From: Gordonia hirsuta DSM 44140 = NBRC 16056
GTDB lineage: Bacteria > Actinomycetota > Actinomycetes > Mycobacteriales > Mycobacteriaceae
DNA length: 64,000 nt
Assembly: GCF_000333015.1 (NCBI RefSeq)
Contig: NZ_BANT01000025.1
Coordinates: 1-64,000 of the forward strand
Reading direction: 5' to 3'
The notes below the pieces were generated by a model. That model was not told the origin of the DNA. It did no database searches and saw only the letters and a program-made list of their open reading frames with translations. The position numbers and the translations under genes are program-made. This document shows, piece by piece, positions 59,676-64,000 of this stretch (position 1 is its first letter; each line of letters opens with the position of its first letter).

Positions 59676-61165
59676 TGCGCCTGCCCCGATTCCAGGCGCG
59701 CCGGCGCACCCAGCTCGGAGAAGACCATCTCCTCGGTGACGTCGTAGCGTCGCGCGTCGATCGCGTCGAGCAGGGCGTTATGGCGCACCTGCCAGGGCGC
59801 CCGATCGCCCGCCTTGGGCATCCGCGCGGCCGAGCGCTTGACGTAACCGGAGTCCAACTCGAAGAAGGCGTGTGCGGTGGGCCGCTGTCCGCGCAGCGTC
59901 GGGTACGCGCGGGTGTAGCCGTTGGCCCGCATGTAGGCGATCAGATCGGCGACGGCCTTGCTGGTCAGGTCGACCCGCAGGGTCCAGGAGGCGTTGGTGT
60001 AGCCGACCGACCAGGCGAAGTTGGGCACATCGTTGAGCATGTAGGCGCGGTAACCGTAGTGGTCACCTGGGTCGACGGCTTCCCCGTCGATCGTCAGCGC
60101 GATGCCGCCGAAGGCGATCAGGTCCAGACCGGTAGCCGTGACGATGATGTCGGCTTCGAGTTCGCGGCCGTCGGCCAACTCGACACCCGTCGGGGTGAAG
60201 CGCTCGATGGTCGCGGTGACCACGTCGGCGCGGCCCTCACCGATCACCTTGTACAGATCCGCATCGGGGATCAGGCACAGTCGCTGATCCCACGGGTCGT
60301 AGTCGGGGTTGAAATGAGTGTCGACGTCATAGCCCTTGGGCAGATGGTGCATCGCCATGCGCCGCAGCAGCTTGCGCGACACCTTCGGGAAGCGCGTGGC
60401 GATCTGGAAGATCGCCAGAGTCAGGGCGGCGTTGCGATGCCGCGTGACATCGTGGGCCAACTGGGTCGGCAGGGTGCGCTGTGCCAGTTTGGTCACCGGG
60501 TCGTACCAGTTGCGCGCGAACATGTACGTCGGCGAACGCTGCAGCATCGTCACCTTGTCGGCGGTCTCGGCCATCGCCGGCACCAGGGTCACCGCGGTGG
60601 CACCACTACCGATCACGACGACCTTCTTGCCTGCGTAGTCCAGCTCTTCCGGCCAGAACTGCGGATGCACCAGCTGGCCGGTGTAGTCCTCTTCACCCGG
60701 GAAGTCGGGCCGATATCCGGCGTCGTACCGGTAGTAGCCGGTGCACGCGTACAGAAACCGCGTGGCGATCGTGCGCGGCTCACCGTCGACCAGCATGTCG
60801 ACGGTCCACAGGTCGGTCTGGGTAGAGAACGCCGCCGAGACCACCTGGGTGGAGAACTGTATGTGCGGGTAGATCCCGAAGTCCCGAGCGGTGGCTTCCA
60901 GGTAGTCGCGGATCTCACCGCCCTCACCGAACGTGCGGTCCCCCTTCCACGGGTTCCAGGGGAAGCTCAGCGTGAAGATGTCGGAGTCACTGCGCACGCC
61001 CGGATACCGGAACAGGTCCCATGTGCCGCCGATCCGCTCTCGCTGCTCGACGATCAGGTATTTCAGTTCGGGGTTGCGTTCGGTCAACCGGTAGGCGGCG
61101 TCGATACCGGAGAGCCCGGCTCCGACGATCAGGACGTCGTAGTACTCAGAATCGTTGTGCGGCAT
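59672..61165 (-). CDS. Flavin-containing / Baeyer-Villiger monooxygenase, EthA-like
   Basis: This 497-residue flavoprotein has an N-terminal FAD motif VLIVGAGLSGIDAA, RIGGTWDLFRYPGVRSDSD, the BVMO signature region FPGEEDYTGQLVHPQFWP, and the NADPH motif VVVIGSGATAVTL. This combination, down to VHPQFWP, is that of EthA (Rv3854c), which oxygenates ketones and activates ethionamide. It opens the three-gene run with DUF4334 and the hydroxyacid oxidase, and starts only 17 bases after the ku stop. The natural ketone is unknown. Confidence 0.92.
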   Translation of the reverse strand: MPHNDSEYYDVLIVGAGLSGIDAAYRLTERNPELKYLIVEQRERIGGTWDLFRYPGVRSDSDIFTLSFPWNPWKGDRTFGEGGEIRDYLEATARDFGIYPHIQFSTQVVSAAFSTQTDLWTVDMLVDGEPRTIATRFLYACTGYYRYDAGYRPDFPGEEDYTGQLVHPQFWPEELDYAGKKVVVIGSGATAVTLVPAMAETADKVTMLQRSPTYMFARNWYDPVTKLAQRTLPTQLAHDVTRHRNAALTLAIFQIATRFPKVSRKLLRRMAMHHLPKGYDVDTHFNPDYDPWDQRLCLIPDADLYKVIGEGRADVVTATIERFTPTGVELADGRELEADIIVTATGLDLIAFGGIALTIDGEAVDPGDHYGYRAYMLNDVPNFAWSVGYTNASWTLRVDLTSKAVADLIAYMRANGYTRAYPTLRGQRPTAHAFFELDSGYVKRSAARMPKAGDRAPWQVRHNALLDAIDARRYDVTEEMVFSELGAPARLESGQAQ

Positions 61166-61182
61166 TAGTTCTCGTTAGTTCC

Positions 61183-62115
61183 TTAGGCTGATTTGGGCGC
61201 CCGCTTTGCCGGCGCCTTCTTCGCGGTCGTCTTCTTCGCTGTGGTCTTCTTCGCTGTCGTCTTCTTCGCGGCGGTCTTCTTCGTTGCCGTGCTCACCGAT
61301 GCTTCTGTTTCGTTCTGCCCGTCACCGGCACGATCCTTCACCGAAGCGCGCAGAGCCGCGAGAAGATCGGCCACCTCATCGTCGTCGGAGACCCCCGAGG
61401 CGGCCTCGTCCGGTTCCGGAAAGGCCTGCTCCCCCTCGGCTTTGGCCGCGATCAGCTTGGCCAGCTCGTTCTCGTAGACGTCCTCGAACTGGTCGGGATC
61501 GAAATCGGTGGCCATGGTGCCGATCAGTGACGAGGCCATCTCCAGCTCTTGCGGCCGGATCTCGACGTCCTCATCCAGAAAACCGAAATCCGGCGTGCGG
61601 ACCTCGTCGGGCCACAGCAGGGTCTGCAGCACCATGACGCGGTCCAGGACTCGCAACGCCGCCAGCGACGTGCGGGTGCGCAGTGTGAACGTGGCGATGG
61701 CGAGTCGATCGGTGCTCGCCAGAGCCTGGGCGAGCAGCGTGTAGGCCTTCGGCGATCGCGAGGCCGGCTCCAGGTAGTAGGCCTTGTCGAAATAGATCGG
61801 GTCCACCTGTTCGGCCGGGACGAACTCGATGATCGAGATTTCCGGGCTGCGACTGACCGGCAGCGTCGCCAGATCTTCTTTGGTCAGGATCACCGGTCGT
61901 CCGTCATCGGTTTCGTAGGCGCTGGCGATGTTCGCATAATCCACCTCGATGTCGGTACCTTCACGGACCCGCCGGTACCGGATCCGCGTACCGTCTTTCG
62001 CATCGACCTGGTGGGACGAACGATCGTGGCTCTGCGTCGCCGAGTACACCTTGACCGGCACATTCACCAGGCCAAAGCTCAGATCTCCCTTCCAGATGGA
62101 ACGCATAGCTGTCAT
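61183..62115 (-). CDS. ku: Ku DNA end-binding protein (NHEJ)
   Basis: This 310-residue homodimeric Ku begins MTAMRSIWKGDLSFGLVNVPVKVY, the family start; the second ATG, three codons on, is also possible. The core beta-barrel runs to about residue 255. The C-terminal tail is a lysine-rich stretch of KKTTA-type pentapeptides, 5 copies from 61214 to 61288, built from 15-bp imperfect repeats. Such basic tails help DNA binding and threading in mycobacterial and other Ku proteins. It works with LigD, divergent across a secreted-protein gene. Confidence 0.95.
   Translation of the reverse strand: MTAMRSIWKGDLSFGLVNVPVKVYSATQSHDRSSHQVDAKDGTRIRYRRVREGTDIEVDYANIASAYETDDGRPVILTKEDLATLPVSRSPEISIIEFVPAEQVDPIYFDKAYYLEPASRSPKAYTLLAQALASTDRLAIATFTLRTRTSLAALRVLDRVMVLQTLLWPDEVRTPDFGFLDEDVEIRPQELEMASSLIGTMATDFDPDQFEDVYENELAKLIAAKAEGEQAFPEPDEAASGVSDDDEVADLLAALRASVKDRAGDGQNETEASVSTATKKTAAKKTTAKKTTAKKTTAKKAPAKRAPKSA
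61214..61288. repeat. 15-bp imperfect tandem repeat encoding the Ku tail
   Basis: Five consecutive units, each with CTTCTTCG in a fixed position (on the plus strand), encode KKTTA-like pentapeptides of the Ku C-terminus. Unit number can vary without changing frame. Confidence 0.8.
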
Positions 62116-62129
62116 TGTGCCTTGCGTCG

Positions 62130-62669
62130 CTACTTCCAGACCCAGAAGTCCACCGCTTTGGTCGCGCCGAGGAATCCGTATCCCAGGTACACGCCGTTGG
62201 GCAGGCGGCGCAGTTCGTCATGCGCAAAGGGCAACCCGCTGCGCCGGTAGTCGATCCGGATCACCCGGCGACCGTCGATCACGGAGCGCGCGTAGTAGAC
62301 GTCGGCGGGCAGGATCTGGCCGCCCAGTGCCCGGTTGGCGAGCCAGCCGCGGTGGAAGGTCTTACCCGACCAGATCGCGGCGATCGCCGCCGAGGCAGCC
62401 GCATCGGGAGCACCGACCGGACGGGCCTGTCCGTGCAGGGCACCGCGCGGGATCGGACCGGCGTCGGCGCGGGAGAAGAGCCGATCGAACTGCGCCTGCG
62501 TGCAGCTGTCCCGGAGGGCGGCCGCGATCGCCCGCGGCGCCACCCTGGTGGTCGGATTAACCGGGCAGGCCGGTGCAGCCGCCGCCGGCGACGGGGCGAC
62601 CAGCGCGCCGGCACCCAGCGCGACCGCCGTCAAAGCACCGGCGAGAAGTCTGCGATATCCGATGTCCAT
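62130..62669 (-). CDS. Secreted hypothetical protein
   Basis: This 179-residue protein starts at ATG 62669 with AGGAG five bases upstream. Residues 1-33 form a signal peptide (RRLLAGALTAVALGAGALV, cleavage after an AAAA-rich site). The mature part has two cysteines (ACPVN, DSCTQ) that could pair, a helical first half, and a beta-rich C-terminus (VYYARSVIDGRRVIRIDY, then YLGYGFLGATKAVDFWVWK). I do not recognise the family. It lies 14 bases upstream of ku on the same strand, so the two may share a transcript. Confidence 0.75.
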   Translation of the reverse strand: MDIGYRRLLAGALTAVALGAGALVAPSPAAAAPACPVNPTTRVAPRAIAAALRDSCTQAQFDRLFSRADAGPIPRGALHGQARPVGAPDAAASAAIAAIWSGKTFHRGWLANRALGGQILPADVYYARSVIDGRRVIRIDYRRSGLPFAHDELRRLPNGVYLGYGFLGATKAVDFWVWK

Positions 62670-62773
62670 GACCACTCCTAGGTTTCGGAGCCGGACTCTT
62701 TGCATCCGACGTCGCTGCCGTGGTTCCACCGTAGGCCGCTACCGGCGACAGGGGAACAGGTGAGAATGAACTC

Positions 62774-64000
62774 ATGAACGGATCCGCACTGGACGTCGAC
62801 GGCCACCGGATCACCGTGACCCATCTCGACCGGGTTCTCTACCCGCAGACCGGGACCCGCAAGTACGACGTGATCTCCTACTACCTGGCCGTCGCCGATG
62901 CACTGCTGCCCCACATCGCTTCGCGTCCGGTCACCCGGAAGCGCTGGCCGGCCAGCGTCGACGGCGCTCCCTTCTTCGAGAAGGCGCTTCCACCCGGGGC
63001 GCCACCGTGGATCGCCCGCTTCACGATCGGGCACGCGGGCGGGGACAAGCCGTATCCGGTCGTGCGCGATGCGGCGACCCTGGTCTGGTTCGCGCAGATG
63101 TCGGCACTCGAGCTGCACGTACCGCAGTGGCGGATCGACCTGTCCGATCGGCTGCCCGAGGAAGCCGAACGCCGGACCCAGCGCCTGGTACTCGATCTGG
63201 ATCCCGGGCCCGGCGTGCCCCTGCAGCACTGCGCGCAGGTGGCTCTGACGATCCGCGATGTGCTCACTGCCGCGGGCATGTCGTCGTACCCGGTCACCAG
63301 CGGCGGCAGCGGCATTCACGTCTACGCCCGGCTGCCCGATCCGGTGCGCGCAGATTCGGCCCGGACCGTCGCCAGACAGATCGCGGTTTCACTGGCGCAG
63401 GCCTACCCCGACGATGTGACCGCGACGATGAACAAGGCCGCCCGGCCCGGGAAGGTCTTCATCGACTGGAGCCAGAACAGTGCCACCAAGACGACGTTGG
63501 CGCCGTACTCCCTGCGCGGCCGGGAACGACCGTGGGTGGCCGCACCCCGCACCTGGTCCGAGCTGACCGAGCCGGACCTGAGTCAGCTGGAATACCGCCA
63601 GGTCCTCGACCGGCTCGCCGACTCCGGCGATCTGCTGTCCGGTCTGGATCCCGGCCCCGCGGTACCGCCGGCCGAAGGCGTCGTCGATCTGGGTGCCTAC
63701 CGGCGCCGAAGGACGTCGACGGACGATCCCGCGAAAGGCCCGGCGATCGGCGATGCCGCCGCCGACCATTCCCCCGCCGGCCAGGCACTGCCCACCGCAC
63801 CCGCGCCGACATCCGGGGCCGGGGGCATCCGCGGCGCGACGGTGGTGCCGCTGCGTCCGATGCTGGCGGTGAACGAACCCGTCGAACGTCTGGACCAGAC
63901 CCACTGGGCATTCGAGGGCAAGTGGGACGGCTACCGGATCCTGGCGCAGCTGGCCGGCGGTCGCCTGAGCCTGCAATCGCGGTCGGGAATCGACATGACC
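62774..64000 (+). CDS. ligD: ATP-dependent DNA ligase D, N-terminal part (POL and start of LIG)
   Basis: ATG 62774 opens a frame that stays open to the end of the window (409 codons). Residues 1 to about 305 are the primase-polymerase domain with metal Asp141 and Asp143 (LDLDPGPG), FIDWSQNSATKTTLAPYSLRGR and a SGGSGIHVY motif in which Ser179 stands where the mycobacterial protein has Lys. A linker of about 55 residues follows, then the ligase domain with nucleotidyl-lysine Lys383 in EGKWDGYR. The phosphoesterase domain usually found between POL and LIG is absent. It joins ends with Ku in non-homologous end joining. Confidence 0.93.
   Translation, partial: MNGSALDVDGHRITVTHLDRVLYPQTGTRKYDVISYYLAVADALLPHIASRPVTRKRWPASVDGAPFFEKALPPGAPPWIARFTIGHAGGDKPYPVVRDAATLVWFAQMSALELHVPQWRIDLSDRLPEEAERRTQRLVLDLDPGPGVPLQHCAQVALTIRDVLTAAGMSSYPVTSGGSGIHVYARLPDPVRADSARTVARQIAVSLAQAYPDDVTATMNKAARPGKVFIDWSQNSATKTTLAPYSLRGRERPWVAAPRTWSELTEPDLSQLEYRQVLDRLADSGDLLSGLDPGPAVPPAEGVVDLGAYRRRRTSTDDPAKGPAIGDAAADHSPAGQALPTAPAPTSGAGGIRGATVVPLRPMLAVNEPVERLDQTHWAFEGKWDGYRILAQLAGGRLSLQSRSGIDMT

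Noticed and set aside
61214-61288. Short regular repeats considered as a possible CRISPR
   Set aside because: The units are 15 bases without spacers and encode the lysine-rich Ku tail.
1-64000. tRNA, rRNA, transposase, integrase, prophage or canonical defence genes
   Set aside because: None was recognised on either strand; the HNH gene is the only nuclease-like gene and belongs to the chromosomal 13E12 family.

Overview
The window is high-GC DNA with dense, short-gap, often 4-bp-overlapping genes and many GTG starts. The gene content points to a mycolic-acid actinobacterium (order Mycobacteriales). Evidence for this is an MmpL transporter next to an M13 peptidase, an F420-type (Ddn-like) reductase, a KstR-like operator, a mycobacterial-type LexA box in front of a 13E12/DUF222 HNH gene, Ku plus LigD, and an AlkB-rubredoxin-rubredoxin reductase-TetR alkane cluster. 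Gordonia or a close relative fits best; the genus is an inference. I see no rRNA, tRNA, CRISPR array, transposase or phage gene.

Layout. 1-10.4 kb: envelope and housekeeping genes (end of a Pro/Ala-rich protein, YbhN-type membrane protein, DUF3054, a penicillin-binding-like lipoprotein without its catalytic boxes, pirin, M13 peptidase, MmpL, K+ channel, and a meta-cleavage-type hydrolase behind a KstR-like site). 10.4-20.8 kb: a complete myo-inositol catabolic operon on the minus strand (iolC, aldolase-like barrel, iolA, iolB, iolD, iolE, iolG, iolH) with a divergent GntR regulator. 20.8-24.8 kb: a protein acetyltransferase fused to an acyl-CoA synthetase-like module, overlapping an AcuC deacetylase. 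24.9-31.5 kb: a second sugar/inositol island (LacI regulator, a Gfo/Idh oxidoreductase broken by two single-base shifts, an isomerase, a second Gfo/Idh enzyme, UspA, and a sugar-porter MFS protein resembling IolT).

31.7-36.2 kb: the alkane hydroxylase cluster, with AlkB fused to a C-terminal rubredoxin, then a free rubredoxin, rubredoxin reductase and TetR, and a divergent SGNH hydrolase. 36.8-39.8 kb: a sulfur/persulfide operon (Cys-rich 61-aa protein, persulfide-dioxygenase/double rhodanese, TauE/SafE, a 35-aa ORF, rhodanese) behind two CsoR/CstR-type operators. 40.0-45.8 kb: fadA-fadB beta-oxidation genes, a divergent double-TetR protein and an adenylate cyclase. 46-49.5 kb: ROK regulator, alpha/beta hydrolase, AraC regulator. 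49.6-56.1 kb: Ddn-like protein, an acyl-CoA dehydrogenase/phosphotransferase/SDR/phosphatase operon, two TetR genes and an MpaB-family oxygenase. 56.2-64 kb: SOS-box HNH protein, an FMN hydroxyacid oxidase/DUF4334/EthA-like monooxygenase run that may be co-transcribed with ku, a secreted protein, and the first 409 codons of a LigD with no phosphoesterase domain between POL and LIG.

Across 19.9-31.7 kb a dyad resembling TTGTCnnGACAA recurs in front of iolC/iolR, acuC, uspA and the MFS transporter. This suggests one regulator, probably the GntR protein, ties the inositol operon to its transporter and perhaps to the acetylation module. Every gap between genes is under about 300 bases.
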